A stretch of 64,000 bases of DNA from Peptacetobacter sp900550335 (GCF_047528295.1 NZ_CP180001.1:1798001-1862000); one strand, 5' to 3'. Counted from the first letter of the stretch, positions 1-8,550 are shown. The notes: a model not told the origin generated them from the sequence alone. Translations and numbers: made by a program.

Positions 1-320
1 ATATCTCTAACCTTTTCGTCAGCTTTATAATAAAGAGCACTTGGATAATATAATTCATATTCACAAGCTGCTTTTGCAATTTCCTTACAATCTATTCCTC
101 TTGTCATTAAATCACTAAATAAATCAAATTCATCAGTTGAATAAAATTTTTCATAACCTAAAGATTTGATTCTATTTATAACTTGATTTTTCTTTTCTTC
201 TATTTCTTCTACAGACCAATTATTTACTTCTTTTCTGTGCTGCTTTGCTCTACATTTCCAACACAATCCTTCAAATCCTATAGATGTTCCACATTCTTTA
301 CATTTATATTTCAATCTCAT
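1..320 (-). CDS. Zinc-ribbon protein of unknown function, C-terminus cut by window edge
   Basis: A minus-strand reading frame stays open from an ATG at 318-320 to the left edge. The ATG is preceded by GAAAGGAG at a good distance. The N-terminus reads MRLKYKCKECGTSIGFEGLC and continues WKCRAK, so it has a CxxC...CxxC zinc ribbon at residues 7-23, followed by a charged helical stretch (VEEIEEKKNQVINRIKSLG) and a segment with FDLFSDLMTRGIDCKEIA. I do not recognise the family with certainty; the layout resembles helical repeat proteins found near polymorphic toxin loci (weak inference). The rest of the gene lies outside the window. Confidence 0.6.
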   Translation of the reverse strand, partial: MRLKYKCKECGTSIGFEGLCWKCRAKQHRKEVNNWSVEEIEEKKNQVINRIKSLGYEKFYSTDEFDLFSDLMTRGIDCKEIAKAACEYELYYPSALYYKADEKVRD

Positions 321-725
321 AAAAATCTCCTTTCAACTGATAAATTTTTAATATGTAAATTTATAATCTACAAAAGCTATAAATTTTATTTATATTTGTT
401 AGATAAAAATTAATTTTATAAAAAACTTAATCATATACAAAAAATACCTTGCACAACATTTTAAAAAAAACTAGCTGATGCAAGGTACAAAATTTCCGAC
501 TAAAAAACTCTATCTATCACATTGTAGAGTCTATTTTTGGTGATTATTTAACTATTTATCTTATTTTAGCATATTATATTTCTCGATAAAATGTTTATTT
601 TAAATATTAACAAAATTTTTAGAAAATAAATATTTTTAACTCAACTTAATATTGTTATCTATTGTTTTAAATTATATAATAAAGAAAAAAGCATATTTTA
701 AAATTTTTAAAAAGGAGTGTTTGAT
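321..725. other. Intergenic region with two hairpins
   Basis: This 405-base gap between divergent genes is very AT-rich. It holds two hairpins: TACCTTGCA pairs with TGCAAGGTA (448-487), and CTCTA pairs with TAGAG around 508-530. On the minus strand the second is followed by a run of T. No ORF with a plausible ribosome site was seen. Promoters for both flanking genes must lie here. Confidence 0.4.
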
Positions 726-1310
726 ATGAGGAAATTAAGATTAATCTTTTCTATATTAACCGTTGTATTTGCTTCTCTATGACTAGCAAAAATACTTTCT
801 TACGATATATCACTTCCTTTAATGTTTATATCTATGATATTAACATTTTTAGTTTGGTCTAAGGAATGTTATGACAAAGGTTCTAAAAGAGATAGCCATA
901 TCTTTTTAGGAGTAGCTATTTTCATAGCTGCAATAACTGTTTTTAATATAATTTCAAACTTCTCTTCAAAAGAAAATAATGCAGAAATTCAAAATGGAGA
1001 AACAGTACAGATGTATTCTCAAAAAGAAATCAACTCAGCTATCGACGTTATAAAGAAAGAATTCAAAAGAGATTGGAAGGGTTGTACTCTTAAAGAAATC
1101 CACTATGCAGGAGATAAGGTATCTAAGGAACATCAAGAATTTGCCGAAAGATACAATGCTGACGAGGTAATTGTCTTGCTATCGACTTTTGATGTTGATG
1201 AGTCTGGAGGAGATGGCTCTCTAAATCCAAATAGCACATATACTGATTGGAACTGGATTTTGGTTAGAAAAAATGGTGGAAAATGGAAACACGTAGACCA
1301 CGGATATTAA
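726..1310 (+). pseudogene. Membrane protein gene broken by one in-frame TGA
   Basis: A strong AAGGAG site precedes ATG 726, which starts MRKLRLIFSILTVVFASL. Codon 19 (780-782) is TGA, and the same frame then runs open to 1310. The first ATG downstream (822) has no ribosome site, so 726 is the ancestral start. The product would have two or three N-terminal membrane segments and a soluble C-terminal domain of about 110 residues ending WNWILVRKNGGKWKHVDHGY, which looks like a secreted or surface domain in the style of DUF4829/NTF2-like lipoproteins (uncertain). The simplest repair is TGG (Trp) to TGA. No SECIS-like hairpin follows, and the position is in a hydrophobic segment, so selenocysteine is unlikely. 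Confidence 0.65.
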
Positions 1311-1410
1311 AAAAAGTATATAAAAAGGACAAGAGTATAGCTCCTCTATGCTATCAAATTATATTTGAGAGAGAATTATAATATTATTTTATTTATAAAA
1401 ATAATATTAG

Positions 1411-1529
1411 GAGAATCGAAAATAATTATTCTAAAGCGACAATTCTGCAAGCGCCCACAACTGATAAATGTGTTACTCTAACAGTGTGGGTGCTGAAGCC
1501 TGGAGCAAAGAACAATTATATCGATTCTC
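1411..1529 (-). repeat. Long-hairpin element, copy 1
   Basis: Outer arms GAGAATCGA/TCGATTCTC close the hairpin. The core halves (plus strand CGACAATTCTGCA at 1437 and GAAGCCTGGAG at 1495) flank an inner stem GCGCCCACA.../...TGTGGGTGC. In the sense CTCCAGGCTTC-first it reads on the minus strand and lies 11 nt after the patatin gene stop codon. Confidence 0.8.
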
Positions 1530-1540
1530 ATTTTTACTTT

Positions 1541-2389
1541 TTATAAACTTAAATATTCATTTAATTCCTCAAGATTTTTTATTGCATCTTCTCTACCTAA
1601 ATCATACATCTCCTGAATTTTATCTAAGTCTCTTTCAATTCTTTTAATATCGACAAGTCTTGAAGGTCTTAGTACAAAAATCTTCTTTTCTCTTTCAAGC
1701 TCATTCACCTTTTCAAGCTCCTCATTGTACACTTTGTATCTATTATTTATAGTAGAAATCAAATTAGGATACTTGTGATAGAAAAGCTTAGGCATAAGCT
1801 CGTTTGACTTTTTCTTTCTATAGTCCTCAGGTCTTGTAAGTACTACAATCACTCTATCGTAACCCATACTCATAATCTTATCTATTGGTATACTATCAGA
1901 AATTCCACCATCTAAATAGCTCTTACCCTTCACACAAACTGGAGTTGATAAAAATGGCATAGATCCAGATGCACGTAAATACTCAATCTGATCCTCATCT
2001 CTAAAATCATCCAACTTTATATACTCTGGCTTTCCAGTTTCGATATTTGTCACTGTTGCGTAAAATTCCTCGTCGCTATTTTTATATGTATCAAAATCAA
2101 CTGGATCTAATTCATTGACAAGCTTGTTAAAACAAAATTCCTTGTTCATAACATTTCCTGTAGTTATCCAAGAATGAAATCCCATGTATTCCTTGCTTGT
2201 TGCATAATTTTTATTATATCTCAACACTCTACCATGCTGCTTTGATTTGTAGTTCATTCCAAACAATGCCCCAGCAGAAACACCTATTATCCCATCGATT
2301 TTTATGTTATTTTCCATAAACACATCTAGAACACCCGCAGTGTATAGACCACGCATTGCTCCACCTTCTAATAATAATCCTGTTTTCAT
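1541..2389 (-). CDS. Patatin-like phospholipase family protein (RssA/YlbK-like)
   Basis: Predicted serine lipase/acyl hydrolase of 282 residues. The oxyanion-hole motif LEGGAMRG is at residues 8-14, the nucleophile elbow GVSAG at 36-40 (Ser38), and the second catalytic residue is Asp160 in YLDGGISDSIP, so the Ser-Asp dyad of the patatin family is complete. No signal peptide is visible; bacterial members of this size act in the cytoplasm or at the inner membrane face, and their substrates are usually unknown. The start ATG follows AAGGGGTG at a good spacing. It is transcribed alone and ends directly before long-hairpin element copy 1, which probably serves as its terminator. Confidence 0.85.
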   Translation of the reverse strand: MKTGLLLEGGAMRGLYTAGVLDVFMENNIKIDGIIGVSAGALFGMNYKSKQHGRVLRYNKNYATSKEYMGFHSWITTGNVMNKEFCFNKLVNELDPVDFDTYKNSDEEFYATVTNIETGKPEYIKLDDFRDEDQIEYLRASGSMPFLSTPVCVKGKSYLDGGISDSIPIDKIMSMGYDRVIVVLTRPEDYRKKKSNELMPKLFYHKYPNLISTINNRYKVYNEELEKVNELEREKKIFVLRPSRLVDIKRIERDLDKIQEMYDLGREDAIKNLEELNEYLSL

Positions 2390-2821
2390 AGTTCACCCCT
2401 TAAAAAGTTCTTTACAGTTTTGAAATATAGCACTCTTTTCGATATAAGTCAAATTTAGCTGATTAATTTATTATTAATCTCATAAATATTCAAGATTTTT
2501 TCGCACAAATACTATATAATATTAATGCCTTTGTATTAATAAACTTTGCAGAATAGAGTACTCTAATTTGTAGAGATGTAATAAATTGTATAACTTTCTA
2601 GTATTGAAGGATATCTTAGCAGTACTTTGAAAACATAGAAAAAAGGTTGAAAAAAAGAAAAATAATAATAAATAAGGAGGTTATAAAATAGAATATACTA
2701 AAGAAGAACTTGATTAAATATTGTCTTCCTAATAAATAAAGTATTATAATATATAGAAATAAATGATTTATATAAATAAGTTTAAATTCATTTAATAAAT
2801 AAAACTAGGAGGAATAATTTT
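2390..2821. other. Intergenic region with a decayed short ORF
   Basis: This 432-base AT-rich gap separates two divergent genes. At 2674-2680 there is a perfect AAGGAGG followed by ATAGAATATACTAAAGAAGA and an in-frame TAA at 2715-2717; reading from ATA gives IEYTKEELD. It looks like the start of a gene whose ATG and body are lost (inference). No RNA gene was recognised. Confidence 0.3.
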
Positions 2822-3469
2822 ATGAAAAGATACTCAAAATATTTAGTAAGCGGTGTCGTATTCTTCGCAATATTATCGCTTGTCAGCTACTTCCTAAAAC
2901 TAAACTGGAGTATGCAAGTTCTTTTATTTGTAACTATTGTATACATAGTGTTTAGTTTTATAAGCGATGTATTTATATCTAAAAAATTCGCTAAAGACCC
3001 AGCTGTAGATGTAGAAAACTTAAGCGAAGAAGAATCTGAAAGACTTAAAAACTTAATAGACAAAGGTGTTCTATTCTTACATGTACCTAAAAAGCCTATC
3101 GTTGAACAGTGGGATAAAGAATTTGATACTTTAGTTTCTGAGGAAGCAAAAGAAAATAAAAAGAACTACTCTGACCAGTTTAAATGGCATTTATTTAGCT
3201 TTGACCTTCTACCTGCTCTTACAGGTGACGAAGCAAAAGCAGCTTTTGATAAAGAAGAAAAACATGAGATTTACCTATTCTTTGAATATGCAGAACAAAC
3301 ATATATAATTGGAAACGCAAATTTACTTACTTCAAAAGATATAGATGAGTTGTTTGAAAAAAGCGATTTAGAATCATCAGATTTCTATTTCTTTGATCCA
3401 CTAAACAGTTGGACTTATGTAATACCTCACGAAGAAGAACTAGGACCATACTTCTACAAAGCTAAATAA
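2822..3469 (+). CDS. Membrane-anchored protein of unknown function, possibly DUF4275-like
   Basis: A 215-residue protein with two closely spaced N-terminal membrane segments (about residues 8-25 and 31-52, with NWSMQ between) and a soluble C-terminal domain of about 150 residues. That domain is rich in aromatic residues and contains WDKEFDTLVS, FKWHLFSFDLLPALTGDEA and YLFFEYAEQTYIIGNANLLT. The pattern W..F...AF.....YLF.......I..A..LT recalls Bacillus DUF4275 proteins, but this is from memory of the family and is not certain. The ATG follows AGGAGGAATAATTTT. It stands alone, with its own AT-rich upstream region. No function can be assigned from context. Confidence 0.55.
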   Translation: MKRYSKYLVSGVVFFAILSLVSYFLKLNWSMQVLLFVTIVYIVFSFISDVFISKKFAKDPAVDVENLSEEESERLKNLIDKGVLFLHVPKKPIVEQWDKEFDTLVSEEAKENKKNYSDQFKWHLFSFDLLPALTGDEAKAAFDKEEKHEIYLFFEYAEQTYIIGNANLLTSKDIDELFEKSDLESSDFYFFDPLNSWTYVIPHEEELGPYFYKAK

Positions 3470-3582
3470 TTTTATAGAATGTGGTAAAAAAATAATTTAA
3501 AATAATAAATTTTAATCAATTTATATTTATTTTTAAAATAAATTTCACCTTATTTTAAAATTTTTCTGAGGAGGAATCTAAC

Positions 3583-4110
3583 ATGATAATAGAAACAGTA
3601 CTTGGAGATATAACAAAACAAACAGACGTAGAAGCAATCGTAAATGCAGCAAACAACAGCCTTTTAGGAGGGGGCGGTGTAGATGGGGCAATACATCGTG
3701 CAGCAGGCCGAGAACTTTTAGCAGAATGTAGAACACTAAACGGATGTGAAACAGGGGAAGCAAAAATAACATCTGCATACAAACTACCTTGTAAATACGT
3801 AATTCATACAGTTGGTCCAATATACAGAGGTGGGAACTTTGGCGAACAACAACTACTTGCAAATGCGTATAAAAACTCTATGAAACTAGCATTAGAAAAC
3901 AAAATTCGTACTATTGCATTTCCGTCAATCTCAACTGGGGTATATAGCTATCCTTTAGAAGAAGCTGCAGAAATAGCAGTAAAAACAGTAAATGACTTCT
4001 ACATGGAGCATCAAAATGAATTTGATTGCATAAGATTTGTATTGTTTGATGATAGAACAAAACAAGCTTATGATAATGCAATAAATAAAATTAGAAAAGG
4101 TTGCTTATAG
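3583..4110 (+). CDS. Macrodomain protein, O-acetyl-ADP-ribose deacetylase type
   Basis: A single 175-residue macrodomain. The N-terminus MIIETVLGDIT, the AIVNAANNSLLGGGGVDGAI segment with the catalytic-type Asn and Asp and the glycine-rich loop, and the later FPSISTGVYSYPLEEAA substrate loop match the YmdB/MacroD group. These enzymes remove O-acetyl-ADP-ribose or mono-ADP-ribose from acidic side chains. The length is typical for the family and no further domain is fused. The ATG follows GAGGAGGAATCTAAC. The gene is monocistronic and is followed by a strong terminator. No sirtuin or ADP-ribosyl transferase gene is in view, so its partner is unknown. Confidence 0.92.
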   Translation: MIIETVLGDITKQTDVEAIVNAANNSLLGGGGVDGAIHRAAGRELLAECRTLNGCETGEAKITSAYKLPCKYVIHTVGPIYRGGNFGEQQLLANAYKNSMKLALENKIRTIAFPSISTGVYSYPLEEAAEIAVKTVNDFYMEHQNEFDCIRFVLFDDRTKQAYDNAINKIRKGCL

Positions 4111-4166
4111 GATCTGCATTCCTATACCTAGGAACAAATGCAAAAAATAAAATATAAAACTTATAA

Positions 4167-4200
4167 GGGCTATTACAATAACTTGTAATAGCTCTTTTTT
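4167..4200 (+). terminator. Intrinsic terminator of the macrodomain gene
   Basis: GGGCTATTACA and TGTAATAGCTC pair and are followed by six T. Confidence 0.8.
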
Positions 4201-4396
4201 AGTAACTGATGTATGATAAGTAAAATTTTTCCCAATATACATCTATTTTTTTAATTATACTATCTTCTCTATACATGCAAAACTGAATGAAAAAGGTTGT
4301 TACAACTCTTTTGCTAGCAAGACTATTTTTGCTTTGAATTACAATATACAAACGGCTTACAAATTTATTGTATCCTAAACGACAGAATAAAATGAT

Positions 4397-4590
4397 GGAT
4401 GCCAAATGCATTTTTCCTAATATGCATCTCTTTTACTCAGAATTATATCAATTCGAACTCGACTATCTGGAGACGGCTCACAACTTTGAAATGTGTTACT
4501 CTAACAGTGTGAGCCGTCGAAGCCAGGAGGTGAGAATGATATAATTTTGAGTAAAAAAAGAGATGCCATTAGAAAAATCCATTGGCATCC
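4397..4590 (-). repeat. Long-hairpin element, copy 2 (variant core)
   Basis: About 54 bases on each side form an imperfect inverted repeat (GGATGCC ... GGCATCC outermost). The inner stem is GACGGCTCACA/TGTGAGCCGTC. The core is altered in both halves: CTATCTGGAG and GAAGCCAGGAG replace CAATCTGCAG and GAAGCCTGGAG on the plus strand. Its sense strand is minus and it starts 14 nt beyond the 3' end of tRNA-Arg(CCT), so it could terminate that tRNA transcript. Confidence 0.75.
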
Positions 4591-4604
4591 TCAATTATTC
4601 AAAG

Positions 4605-4678
4605 TGTCCCTGACAGGAATTGAACCTGCGACACCCGCTTTAGGAGAGCGGTGCTCTATCCTGCTGAGCTACAGAGAC
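4605..4678 (-). tRNA. tRNA-Arg(CCT)
   Basis: Read on the minus strand, the acceptor arms GTCTCTG/CAGGGAC pair fully, followed by discriminator A. The D arm GCTC...GAGC, anticodon stem CCGCT/AGCGG with loop CTCCTAA (anticodon CCT) and T arm with GGTTCAATTCC are all present. CCA is not encoded. Confidence 0.95.
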
Positions 4679-4794
4679 ATATTTTAAATCTTATATAACT
4701 AATAACATATTAAATATTATATCACTAAAAATATTACTTTTCAAAAAAAATTCCTGCTCTTTCCTTTATTTTTAACATCAAAACTTCTACACAA

Positions 4795-4823
4795 TTGAAA
4801 AAAACGATTATCTATGCTATCAT
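4795..4823 (+). promoter_or_regulatory. Putative promoter of the thiamine operon
   Basis: TTGAAA and TATCAT are separated by 17 bases and lie about 35 bases upstream of the riboswitch. Confidence 0.5.
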
Positions 4824-4859
4824 TTAACTAGTTGAATTTTTAAAATAATTTAAAATCAA

Positions 4860-4936
4860 GCAGGGGAGCTTTTTCGGCTGAGAGTAGGTAAAACCTAGAC
4901 CCTTAACCTGATTTGGATAATGCCAACGTAGGGAGA
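4860..4936 (+). promoter_or_regulatory. TPP riboswitch (THI element)
   Basis: The conserved pieces occur in the correct order: GGGGAGC, GGCTGAGAGT, ACCCTTAACCTGAT, TGGATAATGCCAACGTAGGGAG. It lies upstream of thiM and directly before an intrinsic terminator, so thiamine pyrophosphate binding should favour termination and switch off thiMED. Confidence 0.97.
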
Positions 4937-4948
4937 AGATAAGATATT

Positions 4949-4981
4949 AAACACGAGCCTTGTTGGTTTCGTGTTTTTTTA
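4949..4981 (+). terminator. Terminator of the TPP riboswitch expression platform
   Basis: AAACACGA pairs with TCGTGTTT and is followed by a T run. It sits between the aptamer and the thiM ribosome site. Confidence 0.85.
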
Positions 4982-5024
4982 TTTTTAAAATCTCTCTCAA
5001 TACTAAAAGACTGGGGGAATTAAA

Positions 5025-5846
5025 ATGTTAAAATCAACTATCGAAAATGTAAGAGAAATATCACCACTTATCCACAACATCACTAATTACGTTACTGTAA
5101 ACGATGTTGCAAATATAATATTAGCATGTGGTGCAAGCCCTATCATGGCCGACGATTCTGAGGAAGTTGAGGATATAACTTCTGTGTGTACTGCTTTAAA
5201 TATCAATATCGGTACACTTAACAGAAATACAATCCCTTCTATGATATTAGCTGGTAAAAAAGCAAATGAATTAAATCACCCAACTGTACTAGATCCTGTT
5301 GGTGTAGGTGCGAGTGCTTTAAGAAATAAAACTGCTAAAGAACTTCTTGAAAATGTGAAATTCTCTGTAATAAGAGGAAATGTTTCAGAAATAAAATTCT
5401 TAGCTACTGGTATTGGAGCTGGAAAAGGTGTCGATGCAGCTGTTGGAGATGCAGTTACTGAAGAAAATCTTGATTCTATGGTAGAATTTGCAAAATCATT
5501 TTCAAAAGAAACAGGTAGTATAATTGCAATAACTGGTGCTATCGACTTGGTTGCAGATGCTGAAAGATGCTTTGTGATTAGAAATGGTAGAGCCGAAATG
5601 GGAAAAATAACTGGAACTGGATGCCAGCTTTCTGGATTAATTGCATCATTTATCGCTGCAAATCAGGACAACATGCTTGAAGCAACTGCAGCTGCTGTAA
5701 TAGATATGGGACTTTCTGGAGAAATTGGTTGGTCTAATATGGAAAAAACTGATGGAAACTCTACTTACAGAAATAGAATAATCGATGCTATATATAATAT
5801 GGATGCTAAAACATTGGAAGAAGGTGCTAAATTTGAAATCAAATAG
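5025..5846 (+). CDS. thiM: Hydroxyethylthiazole kinase
   Basis: Phosphorylates 4-methyl-5-(2-hydroxyethyl)thiazole in the thiamine salvage branch. The 273-residue length is normal. Family segments are clear: PLIHNITNYVTVNDVANIILACGASPIM near the N-terminus, LDPVGVGAS, IRGNVSEI, and the ribokinase-like anion-hole signature KITGTGCQLSGL. It is the first gene of the riboswitch-controlled thiM-thiE-thiD operon; the start ATG follows GGGGGAATTAAA. The end overlaps thiE by 14 bases, consistent with translational coupling. Together with ThiE and ThiD this cell can salvage thiazole and pyrimidine; no thiC, thiG or thiH is in view. Confidence 0.96.
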   Translation: MLKSTIENVREISPLIHNITNYVTVNDVANIILACGASPIMADDSEEVEDITSVCTALNINIGTLNRNTIPSMILAGKKANELNHPTVLDPVGVGASALRNKTAKELLENVKFSVIRGNVSEIKFLATGIGAGKGVDAAVGDAVTEENLDSMVEFAKSFSKETGSIIAITGAIDLVADAERCFVIRNGRAEMGKITGTGCQLSGLIASFIAANQDNMLEATAAAVIDMGLSGEIGWSNMEKTDGNSTYRNRIIDAIYNMDAKTLEEGAKFEIK

Positions 5847-6546
5847 TTTATTAAATGAAAATAACTTAAAGTCAAATAATTTAAATAACATTGATATAAA
5901 TAATTCAAAAGCAAGTAATATAAATCCAAAAGATTTACAGTTATATGCTATAACTGACAGACATTGGCTAAACGGAAGAACTCTTGCTGAACAGGTAAGA
6001 GAATGTCTTGAAGGTGGGGCTACTATACTTCAAATAAGAGAAAAAAATCTTCCAGAAGATGAATTTTTAGAAGAAGCAAAGGAAGTTCAGGCTCTTTGCA
6101 AAGAATTTAAAATACCATTTATCGTAAATGATAATATAAATACCGCAGCCGAAATAAAAGCTGACGGTGTTCATGTTGGTCAGGAAGATATGGATGCTAA
6201 AAAAGTTAGAGATATGCTTGGAGAAAATGCAATTTTAGGTGTATCTGCATCCACTGTTGAAGAAGCTTTAAAAGCTGAAAAAGACGGAGCTGACTATCTT
6301 GGTGTTGGGGCAGTCTTCCCTACTTCTACTAAAGGAGATGCTGACAGCGTAACATTTGAAACATTAAAAGAAATATGTGAAACTGTATCAATACCAGTAG
6401 TTGCAATAGGTGGAATAAATGCAGACAATTTATTAAAACTAAAAGGCAGTGGAATAGACGGTGTATCTGTTATAAGTGCGATATTTGCAAGTGATGATAT
6501 AACTGATGCCACTAAAAAACTAAAAGAATTAACTGAAGAATTATAA
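5833..6546 (+). CDS. thiE: Thiamine-phosphate synthase with Asn-rich N-terminal extension
   Basis: Condenses HMP-pyrophosphate with thiazole phosphate to thiamine monophosphate. TIM-barrel motifs are visible: LQLYAITDRHWLNGRTLAEQV, GGATILQIREKN, FIVNDNINTA, GVHVGQEDM, YLGVGAVFPTSTKGDA and VVAIGGIN. The usual N-terminus begins at LQLYAITD. The preceding 34 or so residues are rich in Asn, Lys and Ser and look non-conserved. No ATG has a ribosome site; I choose TTG at 5833, preceded by AGAAGGTG inside the end of thiM. This gives 237 residues and a 14-base overlap. An upstream ATG at 5785 in the same frame is possible but would overlap thiM by 62 bases. Confidence 0.9.
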   Translation: MKSNSLLNENNLKSNNLNNIDINNSKASNINPKDLQLYAITDRHWLNGRTLAEQVRECLEGGATILQIREKNLPEDEFLEEAKEVQALCKEFKIPFIVNDNINTAAEIKADGVHVGQEDMDAKKVRDMLGENAILGVSASTVEEALKAEKDGADYLGVGAVFPTSTKGDADSVTFETLKEICETVSIPVVAIGGINADNLLKLKGSGIDGVSVISAIFASDDITDATKKLKELTEEL

Positions 6547-6573
6547 ATCTTATCTTTTTAAGGAGGAAAAGTT

Positions 6574-7365
6574 ATGAAAGTTGCTTTAACAATAGCAGGA
6601 AGCGATTGTAGCGGTGGTGCAGGTATACAAGCCGATCTTAAGACTATGACTACAAACGGCGTATTTGCAGAATCTGTGATTACAGCACTTACTGCACAAA
6701 ATACAACTGGAGTATTTGGGGTATTTGAATCTTCTCCAGAATTTGTAACTCAGCAATTAGATGCAGTATTCACTGACATTTACCCAGATGCTGTAAAAAT
6801 AGGAATGGTATCCTCTGCTCCAATTATAAAAGCAATAGCAGAAGGATTAAAAAAATACGAAGCAAAAAATATCGTAATAGATCCAGTTATGGTATCTACT
6901 AGTGGCTCTAAACTACTTCAAGATGATGCAATTTCTACACTTGAGGAAGTTTTATTCCCTCTTGCAACGCTTCTTACACCAAACATACCAGAAGCTGAGA
7001 TACTATCAGATATTAAAATAAATTCCGCAGAAGATATGACAAAAGCTGCAGAAATAATCGGTAAAAAATACAATGCCGCACTTCTTTTAAAGGGTGGACA
7101 TAGCATAAATGATGCAAACGACCTACTATACTCTAATGGAGAATTTAAATGGTTTAGCGGAAAAAGAATCGACAATCCAAACACTCATGGAACAGGTTGT
7201 ACTCTTTCTAGTGCAATAGCTTCAAACTTAGCAAAAGGAAAAAGTTTAGAAGAATCTGTTGAATCTGCAAAAGCTTATATTTCTGGTGCTTTAGCTGCTA
7301 TGCTTGACTTTGGAAAAGGTAGTGGCCCAATGAATCACGCATTTGCAATTAACGGTGAATATTAG
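6574..7365 (+). CDS. thiD: Hydroxymethylpyrimidine/phosphomethylpyrimidine kinase
   Basis: Performs two phosphorylations that turn HMP into HMP-pyrophosphate, the second substrate of ThiE. The 263-residue protein shows the ribokinase-family pattern: VALTIAGSDCSGGAGIQADLKTM at the N-terminus, KIGMVSS, VIDPVMVSTSG, LLTPNIPEAE, LLKGGH and the catalytic anion hole NTHGTGCTLSSAIAS. A good AAGGAGG site precedes ATG. It is the last recognised thiamine gene in the operon, 27 bases after thiE. Confidence 0.96.
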   Translation: MKVALTIAGSDCSGGAGIQADLKTMTTNGVFAESVITALTAQNTTGVFGVFESSPEFVTQQLDAVFTDIYPDAVKIGMVSSAPIIKAIAEGLKKYEAKNIVIDPVMVSTSGSKLLQDDAISTLEEVLFPLATLLTPNIPEAEILSDIKINSAEDMTKAAEIIGKKYNAALLLKGGHSINDANDLLYSNGEFKWFSGKRIDNPNTHGTGCTLSSAIASNLAKGKSLEESVESAKAYISGALAAMLDFGKGSGPMNHAFAINGEY

Positions 7366-7377
7366 TATAATTAAAAT

Positions 7378-7503
7378 ATAAGTAGCTATCTTTAAATTTT
7401 AAAACAACCCACATATACCTATTTTCTTTTAATATAATAGAAACAAATCTTATTCTCTTTTTTGTGGTTAGTTTCAAAGTTTTTAGGTAGCTATTTATTT
7501 TTT
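7378..7503. repeat. Imperfect long palindrome downstream of thiD
   Basis: AAGTAGCTATCTTTAAATTT on the left and the complement of AAAGTTTTTAGGTAGCTATT on the right, with GTGGTTAG/CAACCCAC further in, can form an interrupted stem of about 34 base pairs. It lacks the core shared by the other long-hairpin elements. It may terminate or attenuate transcription between thiD and the next gene. Confidence 0.5.
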
Positions 7504-7571
7504 TAAAGTTAATTAAAATGAATAATATATTAATTAAAATGAGTATTAAATTAATTGAAAGGAATATTACT

Positions 7572-8501
7572 ATGAAAAGATTTTTAAATTGCAATGCATC
7601 TGATTTTGAAAAAATGACAAAACCAGAACTTATCGAATCAATAGCCGCTAGTGAAGGAAGAATCGTAGTTTGTGAAACTATCGGTGCTGTCCCACAAATG
7701 CTTGGAGACATAACAAATGCAGAATTTGCTGCATCTATGGGTGCAGATATAATTCTTTTAAACATATTCGATGTAAATAATCCTGTTATGCATGGACTTC
7801 CTTCTGATGTTAAACCTGAGGATTATATAAGAAAAATCAAAGAACTTACAGGTAGACCAGTTGGTTTAAATCTTGAACCACTTGAAGAAGGTGTTGCAAG
7901 TACAGTTGAAACTGACGACTGGGCTGGATTATCTTCTGGACGTGCTGGAACTTTAGAAAATGCTAAAAAAGCAGTTGAAATGGGAACAGATTTTATAGTT
8001 CTTACAGGAAACCCTGGAATAGGTGTTACAAATAAAGCGATAACAGACACTCTAAAACTTTATAGAAAAGAGCTTGGAGATAGTGTTATTTTAATTGCTG
8101 GTAAAATGCATGCAGCAGGTATTCTTGGTGAGGCTGGAGAAAAAATAATTACTAAGGAAGATGTTAGGGAATTTGCTAAAGCAGGAGCGGATATCATACT
8201 AATGCCAGCACCTGGTACAGTTCCTGGAATAACTATGGAATATATAAGAACTCTTGTTTCTTATGCACACGAGCTTGGAAAATTAACCCTTACTTCAATA
8301 GGAACTTCTCAGGAAGGTGCGGATATTTCGACTATAAAAAATATAGCTCTTATGTGTAAAATGGCTGGAACAGATCTTCATCATTTAGGTGATTCTGGAT
8401 ATATGGGAATGGCACTTCCTGAAAATATACTTGAGTATGGTAAGACAATAAGAGGTATAAGACATACATATAGAAGAATCGCAGCTTCTATAAAAAGATA
8501 A
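7572..8501 (+). CDS. TIM-barrel protein of unknown function (DUF7916-like)
   Basis: A 309-residue protein with the repeating beta-strand/loop pattern of a TIM barrel: GADIILLNIFDVNNP, RPVGLNLEP, GTDFIVLTGNPGIGV, SVILIAGKMHAAG, AGADIILMPAPGTVPG, LTLTSIGTSQEGAD and TDLHHLGDSGYMG. The gly-rich GIGV and GTSQEG loops suggest phosphate binding. I associate this architecture with uncharacterised Firmicute proteins (DUF7916); the enzymatic role is unknown. Start: ATG 7572 follows GAAAGG; an upstream in-frame ATG at 7518 lacks a site. It follows the thiamine operon across a long palindrome, and it is unclear whether it belongs to it. Confidence 0.65.
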   Translation: MKRFLNCNASDFEKMTKPELIESIAASEGRIVVCETIGAVPQMLGDITNAEFAASMGADIILLNIFDVNNPVMHGLPSDVKPEDYIRKIKELTGRPVGLNLEPLEEGVASTVETDDWAGLSSGRAGTLENAKKAVEMGTDFIVLTGNPGIGVTNKAITDTLKLYRKELGDSVILIAGKMHAAGILGEAGEKIITKEDVREFAKAGADIILMPAPGTVPGITMEYIRTLVSYAHELGKLTLTSIGTSQEGADISTIKNIALMCKMAGTDLHHLGDSGYMGMALPENILEYGKTIRGIRHTYRRIAASIKR

Positions 8502-8513
8502 GTGTTTATTAAT

Positions 8514-8537
8514 AAAAAGGCTGTTGCAGGCCTTTTA
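8514..8537 (+). terminator. Intrinsic terminator of the TIM-barrel gene
   Basis: AAAAGGC pairs with GCCTTTT around the loop TGTTGCAG. Confidence 0.7.
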
Positions 8538-8550
8538 AGCAAGTAATCAC

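Noticed and set aside
183..413. 76-codon plus-strand ORF
   Set aside because: Antisense to the zinc-ribbon gene, whose frame has a good start and ribosome site; the plus-strand product is a low-complexity Phe/Ser string.
726..1310. Selenocysteine codon in the membrane protein gene
   Set aside because: The TGA is in a hydrophobic segment with no Cys context and no SECIS-type hairpin follows.
4199..4411. 70-codon minus-strand ORF downstream of the macrodomain gene
   Set aside because: No ribosome site, unusual composition, and it overlaps the arm of long-hairpin copy 2.
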